Shown piece after piece: positions 43,371 through 52,065 of a stretch of DNA of 64,000 bases. The number at the start of each line of letters is the position of its first letter. Position 1 is the stretch's first letter. The notes under the pieces were generated by a model, which did no database searches, was not told the origin of the DNA, and was given only the letters and a program-made list of their open reading frames with translations. The position numbers were made by a program, and so were the translations under genes. The stretch spans positions 1 to 64,000 of the forward strand of contig NZ_BMEL01000005.1 in assembly GCF_014636475.1 (NCBI RefSeq), in the 5' to 3' direction. This stretch comes from Halobacillus andaensis. Its GTDB lineage: Bacteria > Bacillota > Bacilli > Bacillales > Halobacillaceae.

Positions 43371-44183
43371 TCACTTATACTCTACTCTTCCCAATAACCA
43401 TGCTGCTGATAATCCACTAACAAAGGTCACAATACTTACTCCCCACATTAACCCGCTTTCAGGAACTCCAGGAAAAATTACAAAGACCGAGCCGACGACT
43501 AGTCCAATGATTAAACCAAAGGTTGCTGAAGTATAGTTTTCAAGGAAGAACTTAATGATTTTACTCATCACCATAATTCCGATTAAAATTCCAAGCCCTA
43601 CGACAAGAATAATGTCCAGTCGAAGGTTAGAAATACCTGAAATGATCGTGCTGTACATCCCAATAATAAGCAATAGGAAGGACCCGCTTATCCCCGGCAG
43701 AATCATTGCGCTGCTCGCTAACCAACCAGAAAAGAACAATCCAATATACGAAGCCAAAGAAAGATTCGTCATTGGGTCTCCTTCGGATGTTTGAAAAATG
43801 GCCATTGATGCGACAAGCAAAGCACCGATTAATAAAATGCCATAGTGCTTTCCTTCAAACTGATGCTTCATATCCGCTTTGTGCGTTAAGTATGGAATGA
43901 CTCCAATAATTAACCCTAAGAAAAAGAATTGAGTCGGACCTGGATAGTGTTCAAACAACCACTCAATTAGGTTGGCCAATAACAAAATGGACGTTCCTAT
44001 ACCGATCCCTAACGGAAGAAGAAATTTAAGGTGTTTCTTCCACTCCCTGCTGAAAAAGCCATTTACCGACTCAATTAGTTGATCATAAATGCCTAACACT
44101 ACTGCAATTGTGCCGCCGCTTACACCAGGAACTACATCACTAGCACCCATAAGCATTCCACGATAAATATTCTTCCACTTCAT
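43371..44183 (-). CDS. DUF368-family membrane protein
   Basis: A 270-aa multi-pass protein with the family signature GMLMGASDVVPGVSGGTIAVVLGIYDQLI at the N-terminus and a related repeat, ASSAMILPGISGSFLLLIIGMYS. DUF368 proteins are a two-repeat family; some are reported to recycle undecaprenyl phosphate across the membrane (PopT). That role fits but is not shown here. I place the start at ATG 44183; the GTG at 44216 lies upstream of the AAGGAG site. Confidence 0.87.
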   Translation of the reverse strand: MKWKNIYRGMLMGASDVVPGVSGGTIAVVLGIYDQLIESVNGFFSREWKKHLKFLLPLGIGIGTSILLLANLIEWLFEHYPGPTQFFFLGLIIGVIPYLTHKADMKHQFEGKHYGILLIGALLVASMAIFQTSEGDPMTNLSLASYIGLFFSGWLASSAMILPGISGSFLLLIIGMYSTIISGISNLRLDIILVVGLGILIGIMVMSKIIKFFLENYTSATFGLIIGLVVGSVFVIFPGVPESGLMWGVSIVTFVSGLSAAWLLGRVEYK

Positions 44184-44261
44184 AACTTTGTTCTCCTTCT
44201 CCTGCGTAATCGTCACTTTATTTATTTTATCAAAGTTTTACCAGATTCATAGCTTAACTCC

Positions 44262-44304
44262 ACAAAATAAGACTGCAGACGGATCATCTACAGTCTTATT
44301 TTGT
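44262..44304 (-). terminator. terminator of the first BCCT gene
   Basis: ACAAAATAAGACTG/CAGTCTTATTTTGT is a 14-bp stem immediately after the BCCT stop on the minus strand. The U-rich 3' arm acts as tail. Confidence 0.8.
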
Positions 44305-44312
44305 ACACTTGA

Positions 44313-45809
44313 TTATATGTTGTCTTTTTCTAAACTAGCACGGTCTGCTCGTAAAGCTTTATACAACGATACAACCATTAAAATCATAATAAACGAAAAA
44401 GGAAAAGCGGCTGAAATAAGAGCGTTTTGTAAAGCTTGCAATCCACCTGTATAAAGAAGGACAGCTGCCATAGAGGATTGGGCAAGCCCCCAAACGAATT
44501 TAACCATCGTTGGCGGCGTAAGCGATCCATTGGTCGTCTGCATCCCTAAAACAAATGTAGCCGAATCAGCTGACGTAATGAAAAATGTACCGATGAGCGT
44601 CATGGCGATAATTGACATAATAAGTCCCAATGGATATTGATCAAAAACACCAAACAAGGCTTGCTCAGTAGCCAGTCCAGCAATATCAGCTACTTCATTT
44701 TGCTGAAGATCAATGGCTGACGATCCAAATGCAGAGAACCAAAGGAAACCTACAATGGATGGGACAAGTAAGACGCCGGATAAAAACTCTCGAATCGTTC
44801 TTCCTTTTGAAACACGAGCAATAAATATCCCTACAAATGGTGACCAGGCGATCCACCAAGCCCAATAGAAGACGGTCCAATCATTAATCCATGTTCTTGC
44901 GTCCTCACTTTCCGGGGCTAAACGGAAACTCATCGATGGCAAGTTTTTCAAATAAGCCCCAATGGTATCCGTAAAGATATTCATAATCATTAAAGTAGGA
45001 CCAATGATCAGCATAAGTACTAAAAGAGTAAGGGCGAGCACCATGTTCGTATTACTTAAATATTTAATCCCCTTACTTAGTCCTGTATATGCGGAAATCA
45101 TAAATAATACGGTAACAACTCCAATAATAATCAATTGGAGAGTAAACGATTCTTCCATACCCGTTAAATAAGTAAGTCCTCCATTTATTTGTGCAGCTCC
45201 AAATCCAAGGGTCGTGGCTACCCCGACGATTGTTGCAAAAACAGCAATGACATCTACTACTTTTCCCCATGGTCCCTTCATACTTTGACCAAAGAGCGGC
45301 TCTAAAGTAGCACTGATTAAGGCAGGTGCTCCTCGTCTAAACTTAAAGTAAGCTAAGACAAGCGCTACAATGGCATAGATTCCCCAGGCATGAACCCCCC
45401 AGTGAAAATATACAAACTGCATCGCTTCTCCCATAGCTTCAGGAGTCCCGGCCTCTTCCGTCGGAGGGTCGGTGCCAAAGAAATAAACAGGTTCTGCCGC
45501 ACCCCAGAACACAAGGCCAATTCCCATCCCAGCACTGAAGAGCATCGCAAACCAAGTAGGATAGCTATAGTCAGGGGTGTCTGATTTCTTACCAAGCTTG
45601 ATCTTTCCATAGGGACTAATAATCATATACAAACAAAAGACGACAAATCCCGTAACAATTAATAAATAATACCAGCCGAAATGAACGGAAAGATAGGCCT
45701 GGATCGAACCCGTAATGCTTTCTAAATTTGACGGTGCTATAGCGCCCCATACTACCGCAAATACAGCAATAGATAAAGTAGCCCAAAATACAGAAGTGAT
45801 TTTGTTCAT
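44313..45809 (-). CDS. BCCT-family osmolyte transporter 1
   Basis: A 498-aa sodium-coupled betaine/carnitine/choline-type carrier with twelve transmembrane helices. The glycine stretch GMGIGLVFWGAAEPVYF and the substrate-cage segment WTVFYWAWWIAWSPFVGIFIARVSKGRTIREF are present, and the C-terminus is FITSADSATFVLGMQT. It resembles OpuD and BetL, which import glycine betaine under salt stress. The sequence at 45892-45916 matches a sigma-B promoter. A 23-bp dyad covers its -10 region. Confidence 0.93.
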   Translation of the reverse strand: MNKITSVFWATLSIAVFAVVWGAIAPSNLESITGSIQAYLSVHFGWYYLLIVTGFVVFCLYMIISPYGKIKLGKKSDTPDYSYPTWFAMLFSAGMGIGLVFWGAAEPVYFFGTDPPTEEAGTPEAMGEAMQFVYFHWGVHAWGIYAIVALVLAYFKFRRGAPALISATLEPLFGQSMKGPWGKVVDVIAVFATIVGVATTLGFGAAQINGGLTYLTGMEESFTLQLIIIGVVTVLFMISAYTGLSKGIKYLSNTNMVLALTLLVLMLIIGPTLMIMNIFTDTIGAYLKNLPSMSFRLAPESEDARTWINDWTVFYWAWWIAWSPFVGIFIARVSKGRTIREFLSGVLLVPSIVGFLWFSAFGSSAIDLQQNEVADIAGLATEQALFGVFDQYPLGLIMSIIAMTLIGTFFITSADSATFVLGMQTTNGSLTPPTMVKFVWGLAQSSMAAVLLYTGGLQALQNALISAAFPFSFIMILMVVSLYKALRADRASLEKDNI

Positions 45810-45875
45810 TGATTTCTCCTTTCACGCTTCATTTAATTGTTGTTTGCAGAAATAAGTAGAGGATTGTCGAACAGA

Positions 45876-45898
45876 GGGGTATGACTACAAATTACCCC
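45876..45898. promoter_or_regulatory. dyad over the BCCT 1 promoter
   Basis: GGGGTA, 11 bp, TACCCC: a perfect 6-bp inverted repeat whose right arm contains the -10 element of the sigma-B-type promoter. It could be an operator or an early RNA hairpin. Confidence 0.45.
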
Positions 45899-45916
45899 AT
45901 TGCTAGAAAAATAAAC
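45892..45916 (-). promoter_or_regulatory. sigma-B-type promoter of BCCT 1
   Basis: Minus strand GTTTAT, 13 bp, GGGTAA, about 83 bp before the start codon. It deviates from GTTTAA/GGGTAT by one base in each hexamer. Confidence 0.65.
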
Positions 45917-45934
45917 AAGCAACGGTGCTTTGTA

Positions 45935-46501
45935 CTAATACAAAAGACTTTCCAGCCAATGGTGCTTGGGCTGGTGAATAATTAGCGCCTGCTTCAACCA
46001 TTCCTTCTGCTGCTCATTTAAATAAGGGAACACAGACTGAAAATCCTGCTCGTCTTTATCCTGTGTATTTTTAGCTTTATATAAAAGTACAATTTCTGGA
46101 TTTAGATAAGGGATGCCATGCTCTGACTGTAAATTCATTCGATTCAGCGGAAACGTGATTTGAGGGTCTCTGCGGAATTTCCATTTTTCCTTAGATTTCA
46201 GATTCAGGAGAATTTCCAGCTTCGCCTCTTCGCGATGAGCGTGAATCTCGTGAATATGTTCTTCCAATGATTCATCTACATTCTCTTCTATCATTCGAGA
46301 GCGATCGACGACAAAGGTTCTCCAATTCTGGAGCCATTCTGATAAGGGCAATAAGTCTTCTCGAAAAACAGCGGCTTCAATATCCTCATGCTCTCTCGTT
46401 TCTTCTCCAATATGTAAATCAATCGCCCAGCCGCCAGCTATCAGCCACTTCCCTTCAAAATCTTCCATGAATTCTTTTACTTGTAAACAAGGCTCAAACA
46501 T
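45935..46501 (-). CDS. nucleotidyltransferase-fold protein (aminoglycoside adenylyltransferase-like)
   Basis: A 188-aa protein with the motif WLIAGGWAIDLHIGEETREHEDIE near residue 19, the GGWA..H.D.E active-site pattern of nucleotidyltransferases such as LinB and ANT(2''). KLEILLN supplies the third acidic strand. Most chromosomal members do not confer resistance and have unknown substrates; resistance should not be assumed. AAAGGAG precedes ATG 46501. Confidence 0.78.
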   Translation of the reverse strand: MFEPCLQVKEFMEDFEGKWLIAGGWAIDLHIGEETREHEDIEAAVFREDLLPLSEWLQNWRTFVVDRSRMIEENVDESLEEHIHEIHAHREEAKLEILLNLKSKEKWKFRRDPQITFPLNRMNLQSEHGIPYLNPEIVLLYKAKNTQDKDEQDFQSVFPYLNEQQKEWLKQALIIHQPKHHWLESLLY

Positions 46502-46654
46502 ACATATCGCTCCTTTCTTTGTAATCTACCTTTCCCTAAAAAAAGAATTCTACAACACCCTTTCGTTTTCTGACTAATCTGATAAAATGTTTCAACAAGA
46601 GGTTTTACCATGTGAAAGGGTCAATGGATTAAGGATTGGCCTGCAGCACGTCAA

Positions 46655-46679
46655 GTTTACCCCCGTTCCTTCAGGGTAT
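46655..46679 (+). promoter_or_regulatory. sigma-B-type promoter of BCCT 2
   Basis: GTTTAC, 13 bp, GGGTAT, 75 bp before the start codon. It differs from the consensus in one base only. A looser GGGTA..TACCC dyad starts at the -10, echoing the dyad at BCCT 1. Confidence 0.8.
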
Positions 46680-46753
46680 AGGAAATACAATACTACCCAC
46701 CATCCCCTTCACAAAGCCCCCTCATTCCAAAATTCTCGATAGGAAGGTCCTAT

Positions 46754-48277
46754 ATGAAAATACACGTGAGAAATCCTGTCTTTTTAATCTCAGCGCTCAT
46801 CATTTCCATACTTGTCATCATAGGTGCAACAGACTCTGAACGTTTTGGAAACGTATCAGAGATGTTATTTGAATTTACCACCACCAACTTCGGGTGGTTC
46901 TATTTACTTTCTGTATTTATGTTTGTCGTATTCTTAACCACCTTAGCTCTCAGTAAGTATGGAAAAATAAAATTAGGACCCCCAAACTCAAAGCCTGAGT
47001 ATTCCTTTTTCACTTGGATCGGTATGCTGTTTTCAGCTGGATTTGGGGCTGGCCTTGTCTTTTGGGGAGTAGCTGAGCCAATGAGCCACTTGCTGGAAAC
47101 TCCTTTTCATAATGTGGATGGTAATACGGAAGAGGCTGCTCGAATCGCTATGGGTTATTCATTCTTTCACTGGGGCGTAAGTCAATGGTCTGTCTTCGCC
47201 ATAGTAGGATTGCTTATAGGCTTTCTGCAATTTCGCAAAAACAAGCAGGGTCTCATTTCTACAGCTACTGAGACGGTATTAGGTAAAAACAAAACCGTCG
47301 CTTATACGATCGACTCGCTAGCCGTAATTGCTACCGTAATGGGGATTGCCACTTCTCTGGGTCTAGGTATTTTACAAATGAATGGTGGATTACAGGCCGT
47401 CTTTAATGTGCCAAATTCCCTCTGGATTCAGCTTGTTATTACAGGGGTGCTTTTAATCATTTACCTTTTCTCATCGAGTACAGGGATAAATAAAGGAATC
47501 AAATGGCTGAGCAACGTGAATCTAGGCCTGTGCCTTGTTTTGCTCGTGTTTGTATTTATTACAGGCCCTACGGTCTTTATTTTAAACAGCTTCACCTTAG
47601 GGATCGGCGATTACCTCACGAACTTTATTTCGTATAGCTTACGGATTTCTCCTTACGGGGAAGAAGGAGAATCCGCATGGCTTCAAGAATGGACGATTTT
47701 TTACTGGGCCTGGGTGATTGCCTGGTCACCTTTTGTCGGATCTTTTGTAGCTCGAGTATCTAGAGGAAGAACGATTCGGGAGTTTATTGGAGGTGTGCTG
47801 ATTGTCCCTCCGCTTATTGCTTGTTTCTGGATTGCAGCATTTGGCGGAACTGGACTTCACAGTGATTTGATGAATGGAACTCAAATTGCTGAAGTGGTCA
47901 TTGAAGATGAAACGTTAGCGTTGTTTGAAATGTACAATCATCTCCCTCTGTCTTCGCTTTTATCCGTCCTTTCCCTATTGCTCATCGCTACTTTCTTAAT
48001 TACGTCGGCTGACTCAGCAACTTATATTTTAGGGAGTATGACCACAAACGGCAGTTTAACTCCTCCACTTGCGATAAAGATGGTATGGGGCGTTTTAATG
48101 GCTGCGATTGCCGGCGTTCTTCTCGCAGCTGGAGGGTTGAACGCTCTTCAAACTGCTTCACTAGTGGCTGCCCTTCCCTTTACGATTATTATTTTCATTT
48201 TCGCCTACGCCTTCTTTATTATGATCCGGCGTGAGCCTTTACCTGAACGCAAACCCATCCCTAAAAAAAGGGTATAA
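46754..48277 (+). CDS. BCCT-family osmolyte transporter 2
   Basis: A 507-aa paralogue of the carrier at 44313, with twelve transmembrane helices. Glycine stretch GAGLVFWGVAEPMSHL, signature WTIFYWAWVIAWSPFVGSFVARVSRGRTIREF, and TSADSATYILGSMTTNGS. It ends in a basic tail (RREPLPERKPIPKKRV) of the kind that senses ionic strength in BetP-type carriers. The near-consensus sigma-B promoter implies induction by salt and other stresses. It is divergent from the first carrier, with one gene between them. Confidence 0.93.
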   Translation: MKIHVRNPVFLISALIISILVIIGATDSERFGNVSEMLFEFTTTNFGWFYLLSVFMFVVFLTTLALSKYGKIKLGPPNSKPEYSFFTWIGMLFSAGFGAGLVFWGVAEPMSHLLETPFHNVDGNTEEAARIAMGYSFFHWGVSQWSVFAIVGLLIGFLQFRKNKQGLISTATETVLGKNKTVAYTIDSLAVIATVMGIATSLGLGILQMNGGLQAVFNVPNSLWIQLVITGVLLIIYLFSSSTGINKGIKWLSNVNLGLCLVLLVFVFITGPTVFILNSFTLGIGDYLTNFISYSLRISPYGEEGESAWLQEWTIFYWAWVIAWSPFVGSFVARVSRGRTIREFIGGVLIVPPLIACFWIAAFGGTGLHSDLMNGTQIAEVVIEDETLALFEMYNHLPLSSLLSVLSLLLIATFLITSADSATYILGSMTTNGSLTPPLAIKMVWGVLMAAIAGVLLAAGGLNALQTASLVAALPFTIIIFIFAYAFFIMIRREPLPERKPIPKKRV

Positions 48278-48433
48278 AACAAGGGGTTCCTATACTAGCA
48301 AATCGTTCTCATAATGAGGAGAAAAAAGAATAGCAAAAGTAGAACCAAAAAGACTCTTTCCAAGGGTCCAGTTATGATAGTCATGATTTTAAGCCTGTAT
48401 CACCTTTTGTTCTCACATCTATTTAAACCTCAA

Positions 48434-48474
48434 AAAAAAGAATCTCAGAGCCATAAACTCTGAGATTCTTTTTT
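48434..48474. terminator. bidirectional terminator after BCCT 2
   Basis: A perfect 17-bp AAAAAAGAATCTCAGAG/CTCTGAGATTCTTTTTT hairpin between convergent genes. Confidence 0.93.
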
Positions 48475-48488
48475 AAACTATTTTGCTT

Positions 48489-49334
48489 TTATAGAAAAGC
48501 AATTCGATAATCCCTGACAAATTCTTTCATACCTATCGGTTCTCGTTGAAGAATTTTTTCCGCGTCTAAACTGATTCGCTTTGAAACCCCATTCTTTGCT
48601 GTTATATAATAATTGGCCAGCTTTTCTACGTAACTTTTAGAATAACCGCAAAGGTGGGCTTCATTGATAAAATCATGCTTAGAAGGGTTCATATATTGAA
48701 TGTCCACTCCTAATTCTTTTGACAGAATATCAGCAACCTTATAAAACGTAAGGGCTTCTTTTCCCGTGATCTTATAGGCATCTTTGGAATAGGATTTTCC
48801 TAATAACATTGAAAAGGCAGCCTGGCCCACGTCTCGGCTATCCACAAAACTTATTTGAGCTTCCCCCGCTGGAAGGCTTAACTGCCGGTATTCTTTTATC
48901 TTTTTTAAAGGAGTCTTTAATAATTCCTGCATATAGGAGCTGGCTCGTAAAAAAGTATAATTAAACCCCATTTGAACGATCAACTTTTCAAGTTCACGAT
49001 GAGGAAGAAAAGGCATCTTCTCACAACCTAAAACCGATAAAAACACAATTCGACTGACTCCACAGCGTTTGGCTGTCTTTAGAGCCTGCTCGACCGGCTT
49101 ATATTCGTTCACGCTAGAAGGGCAGGTTAGAAACATGCTCTTTACTCCTTTAAAAGCAGGAGCATGGGTAGAAGGATCATGAAAATCAAAATGGACGCAT
49201 TCTATTTTTGGATCATTAAAAATTTTCTCTGCTGCTAAAGGATTTCGAGAAGCTCCACGAAACGATACTTCCTTATCGAGCAGCCAGCTGGCGAGTTCTC
49301 TCCCAACATAACCTGTTACCCCTGTAATTAGCAT
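48489..49334 (-). CDS. NmrA-like NAD(P)-binding protein
   Basis: A 281-aa atypical SDR. It opens MLITGVTGYVGRELASWLL, then has FRGASRNPLAA, MFLTCPSS, SRIVFLSVLGCEK and YTFLRASSYMQE; the usual catalytic YxxxK is not clear, as in NmrA or quinone-oxidoreductase 2 relatives. Possible roles are redox sensing or quinone reduction. ATG 49334 follows AAAGGGG; the longer frame to 49382 adds unconserved residues. Confidence 0.8.
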   Translation of the reverse strand: MLITGVTGYVGRELASWLLDKEVSFRGASRNPLAAEKIFNDPKIECVHFDFHDPSTHAPAFKGVKSMFLTCPSSVNEYKPVEQALKTAKRCGVSRIVFLSVLGCEKMPFLPHRELEKLIVQMGFNYTFLRASSYMQELLKTPLKKIKEYRQLSLPAGEAQISFVDSRDVGQAAFSMLLGKSYSKDAYKITGKEALTFYKVADILSKELGVDIQYMNPSKHDFINEAHLCGYSKSYVEKLANYYITAKNGVSKRISLDAEKILQREPIGMKEFVRDYRIAFL

Positions 49335-49419
49335 GATGTCTACGCCCCTTTCAGTAACAGATAATATCCTTATATGTACCACACAAAACCATGACTAATC
49401 CTTAATTAGCCTATTATAG

Positions 49420-50031
49420 TTAAAAAACTTGCGTAACAAGAAACCAAATGTTCCAAACCGAGAGAAACCAAACGAGTCCTTTCTCTATAGATGACCCAGT
49501 TTTAAACGTAAATAAAAACCGAAAGTGCTTTCTATAAATAGGATAAAATAATGGAATGCCTCTTTTCGTCATATAATCACCAAGTAAGTGCGAAACCACT
49601 CCAGTTATGAAACCGAAGAAATAAAAAGAAGGCACGTCGAAAAAATGAGTAATGATTACGTGATAAATGGTGAGAATTCCAATAAATAAGACGGAATGTG
49701 TCATTTTCCGATGACTTTTCACCATAACAAGTAAAGGAGCCATCAGCATGACAAAAACCTTCAATTCTTCTCGATATTGGTCGAGATATTCAGGTGCAAA
49801 CAAGTAGAATCCAAAAGCGAGTAATAAGATGAAGATAAGGATTCGCCAAAAATGATACCCAAGCTTAGATCGCGGCGTATCAATATCAGGTAAAAGCGAA
49901 CCAAATAATACAAATATCATAAATAATACAGCTTCAAATGGGGTGTCAGGAACTAGACCCATTTGAGGCAGGATGGTCATAACGATAAGACCACTGCTTA
50001 AGCCTAGAGCTTGATGTCCGGGTGCTAACAT
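49420..50031 (-). CDS. YdjM-family inner-membrane metal-dependent hydrolase-like protein
   Basis: A 203-aa membrane protein of the YdjM/DUF457 family with MLAPGHQALGLSSG at the start, FGSLLPDIDTPRSKLG, SHRKMTHSVLFIG and SHLLGDYMTKRGIPLFYP. The conserved histidines and aspartates suggest a metal site, and four or five hydrophobic helices are visible. Similar proteins are called membrane-bound metal-dependent hydrolases; no substrate is known. The 162 bp downstream holds no convincing gene. Confidence 0.83.
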   Translation of the reverse strand: MLAPGHQALGLSSGLIVMTILPQMGLVPDTPFEAVLFMIFVLFGSLLPDIDTPRSKLGYHFWRILIFILLLAFGFYLFAPEYLDQYREELKVFVMLMAPLLVMVKSHRKMTHSVLFIGILTIYHVIITHFFDVPSFYFFGFITGVVSHLLGDYMTKRGIPLFYPIYRKHFRFLFTFKTGSSIEKGLVWFLSVWNIWFLVTQVF

Positions 50032-50157
50032 GATGGCGGTTTTCTCCTCCAGATAATTTACGCCCTAAACGTAATAATGAGGGCTTCTTCTATATTATCT
50101 GAATCCATTTCTGGCGTAAACCAAATAGAGAACATCCATTCGCTTCGACACTCCAAA

Positions 50158-50190
50158 ATAAAAAGAGCTGCCAACAAAGAGCAGCTCTTT
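50158..50190 (-). terminator. terminator of the HesB-like gene
   Basis: AAAGAGCTGC/GCAGCTCTTT hairpin followed by TTTATTTT on the minus strand, 4 bp past the gene. Confidence 0.88.
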
Positions 50191-50193
50191 CTT

Positions 50194-50478
50194 TTAACAA
50201 TCTTTTTCAGGCAGACCAAGCATTTGAAACTTGGGTCCTTCCATCGTTTGCTTGCCATCAACCGTTAGTTCCTCCGTTAAGTGAAGAATTCTTCGGTCGA
50301 TCGCAACGGGAATAGAGTTAATACGCTCCAATTCATCATCCGCTTCCGGGTCTGCTATCGTCAAGCCTATATCCGGCTCACCACAGCCATAACCAGCGAA
50401 ATATAAGCGCAATACCCCTTCTCCGACGTCCTCTAAAATCTGGTTCAATAAGTCACGGGCTTCATCTGTAATTTTCAT
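50194..50478 (-). CDS. HesB/IscA-like small protein
   Basis: A 94-aa HesB-like fold: MKITDEARDLLNQIL at the start, LRLYFAGYGCGEPDIGLTI and IPVAIDRRI. Only one of the usual three A-type cysteines is in place (CGEP), with another at the C-terminal end, so iron-sulfur scaffold activity is uncertain; B. subtilis YneR-type proteins look the same. GGGGAGG precedes the start. Confidence 0.8.
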   Translation of the reverse strand: MKITDEARDLLNQILEDVGEGVLRLYFAGYGCGEPDIGLTIADPEADDELERINSIPVAIDRRILHLTEELTVDGKQTMEGPKFQMLGLPEKDC

Positions 50479-50587
50479 TTGAAGAATCCTCCCCTTACCC
50501 CTGCTGTATACTTTTATTATGAGGGTTTATGTGCATTTCTAGTAAAAATATGCTCACTACGCTCGAGGAGGAAAATCCGCTAAAAGA

Positions 50588-50614
50588 AACAAGCCCCCTA
50601 AAATGGAGGCTTGT
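50588..50614 (-). terminator. terminator of the Ohr gene
   Basis: ACAAGCC/GGCTTGT stem with G-T extension and TTCTTTT tail on the minus strand, 18 bp after the stop. Confidence 0.8.
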
Positions 50615-50631
50615 CGTTTATTTAAGAAGGA

Positions 50632-51048
50632 TTATACGGCTTTCGCATTTAGCTCCACGTCAATGTTTCCTCTTGTTGCTTTAGAATAAGGGCAGAAATC
50701 GTGTGCGTCTTTCACAAGTTTTTCTGCTTCATCTTGAGAAACACCTTTTACACTTACATTTAAGATGACACCAATTTTAAACCCATCGTCAGATTCATCT
50801 TTAATAAGGCTGACATCCGCCTTCGTTTCGGATTCAATATCTTTGTCCTGTTTACTGGCAATAAGATTTAATGCGCCATCAAAGCAAGCGGAATAACCGG
50901 CCGCAAATAGCTGCTCAGGGTTTGAGCCTTCCTCGTTGCCGCTTCCCGGCATAACAAGATTTACATCAATGATGCCGTCATCTGATTTTACATGACCTTC
51001 GCGACCTCCACTAGCTGTTGCGTGTGAAGTAAACATTACATTACTCAC
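50632..51048 (-). CDS. organic hydroperoxide resistance protein, Ohr/OsmC family
   Basis: A 138-aa peroxidase that reduces organic hydroperoxides. The reactive cysteines are in AAGYSACFDGAL and HDFCPYSKATRGN, and NPEQLFAAGY is the Ohr signature. The start is GTG 51048, 8 nt after AAGGAG. B. subtilis has OhrA under OhrR and OhrB under sigma-B; no ohrR is adjacent here and a loose sigma-B-like site lies upstream, so this may be the OhrB type. Confidence 0.9.
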   Translation of the reverse strand: MSNVMFTSHATASGGREGHVKSDDGIIDVNLVMPGSGNEEGSNPEQLFAAGYSACFDGALNLIASKQDKDIESETKADVSLIKDESDDGFKIGVILNVSVKGVSQDEAEKLVKDAHDFCPYSKATRGNIDVELNAKAV

Positions 51049-51092
51049 TATAATCACTCCTTGAGTTTGTTAAATCGTTTCACAACTAGTAT

Positions 51093-51118
51093 GTACCTCA
51101 AATTGGGTTCCACTAAAC
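51093..51118 (-). promoter_or_regulatory. weak sigma-B-like site before the Ohr gene
   Basis: Minus strand GTTTAG, 14 bp, AGGTAC. The -35 is good but the -10 matches GGGTAT at only four of six positions. Confidence 0.3.
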
Positions 51119-51119
51119 C

Positions 51120-51404
51120 TCATCGCTTTTCATCCAATTGAAATTCTTCCTTTAATGACGGTGGAGCCATTTTTACGATCTGCTGCAATATAAAGGCAAG
51201 GACGGCGGCATCATCCACGAGCCCAATAAATATAAAGAAATCAGGGATTAGATCCCATGGAAAAACAATATACCCCGCCATCAGAGCTACCGATATTACT
51301 TTTTTATCTGTACCCACTTCTTCCGATCGAAAGAATCGAATTAAAAAGGGAATCGACTTCTTCAAATTAGCTAAAAACTTAATTCTTCGCCACATTCTCA
51401 ACAT
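51120..51404 (-). CDS. DUF1232-family (YkvA-like) membrane protein
   Basis: A 94-aa protein with the DUF1232 core KVISVALMAGYIVFPWDLIPDFFIFIGLVDDAAVLAFILQQI: two short hydrophobic helices around a PxDLIPDF motif. Function unknown. The GGAGG site allows ATG 51404 or GTG 51410; I list the ATG. Confidence 0.85.
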   Translation of the reverse strand: MLRMWRRIKFLANLKKSIPFLIRFFRSEEVGTDKKVISVALMAGYIVFPWDLIPDFFIFIGLVDDAAVLAFILQQIVKMAPPSLKEEFQLDEKR

Positions 51405-51525
51405 AGGCACTTGCACCTCCTCTTAGTCACAATTGCTAATTTTGCACGTATGATTTAACATAATGAATGATATGAAACGTTAGAAATTCCATTGATACTT
51501 GAACCTGCTAAAGGGGAGTCCACTG

Positions 51526-52065
51526 ATGAAAATTCTTCTTCTAAACGGAACCATTGTTGGTACTAAAACCAAAACCTTATTAATTGAAATTGAAAAATAT
51601 ATCAAAAAGCTTCAAGAGAATTATGATACGAAACTCATCAATCTTGAAGATTACGAACTTCAATTTGTCGATGGCCGTCCTTTCGACCAGTACAACGAAG
51701 ACATGAAGTATTTGATTGAAGAAATGGAACAAGCTGATGCTTACGTCATTTCCACTCCTATTTTTCAAGGTTCAATTCCCGGTACATTAAAAAATTTATT
51801 CGATGCTGTTTCCCCTCTGGCCATGCGTCACAAACCAGTTTCTATTGTTGCCAATGGAGGAACCTTGCAGCACCACCTCGTGATCGAAAACCAGCTAAAG
51901 CCTATTTTAAATTATTTCCGTTGTCTTGTGACACCAAACTATGTCTATACTCACACGAATCACTTTTCCACACAAGGCGAATTAATTGATGAAGATGTTC
52001 ATAATCGCCTCAATGAAATGACACGCGTTTTCCACCAATACATCCAAATGAGCAAAGATATATAA
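51526..52065 (+). CDS. NADPH-dependent FMN reductase-like flavoprotein
   Basis: A 179-aa flavodoxin-like fold. The FMN phosphate loop is LNGTIVGTKTKTLL, followed by DAYVISTPIFQGSIPGTLKNLFD, and SIVANGGTLQHHLVI. It belongs to the FMN_red family (azoreductase, chromate reductase or SsuE-like), which pass electrons from NAD(P)H to flavin or quinone. ATG 51526 follows AAGGGGAG. Confidence 0.85.
   Translation: MKILLLNGTIVGTKTKTLLIEIEKYIKKLQENYDTKLINLEDYELQFVDGRPFDQYNEDMKYLIEEMEQADAYVISTPIFQGSIPGTLKNLFDAVSPLAMRHKPVSIVANGGTLQHHLVIENQLKPILNYFRCLVTPNYVYTHTNHFSTQGELIDEDVHNRLNEMTRVFHQYIQMSKDI

Noticed and set aside
46594-46620. GTTTTA..GGGTCA upstream of BCCT 2
   Set aside because: Spacing of only 10 bp and a poor -10; the site at 46655 is far better.
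49356-49390. GTTTTG-N14-GGATAT before the NmrA-like gene
   Set aside because: Three mismatches to the sigma-B consensus in total; such sites are expected by chance in AT-rich DNA.
50058-50157. Protein-like frame ending MDSDNIEEALIITFRA between the YdjM-like and HesB-like genes
   Set aside because: It has no start or ribosome site, runs back through a terminator and the HesB-like gene, and I could not match it to a family. It may be a gene remnant, but evidence is too thin.
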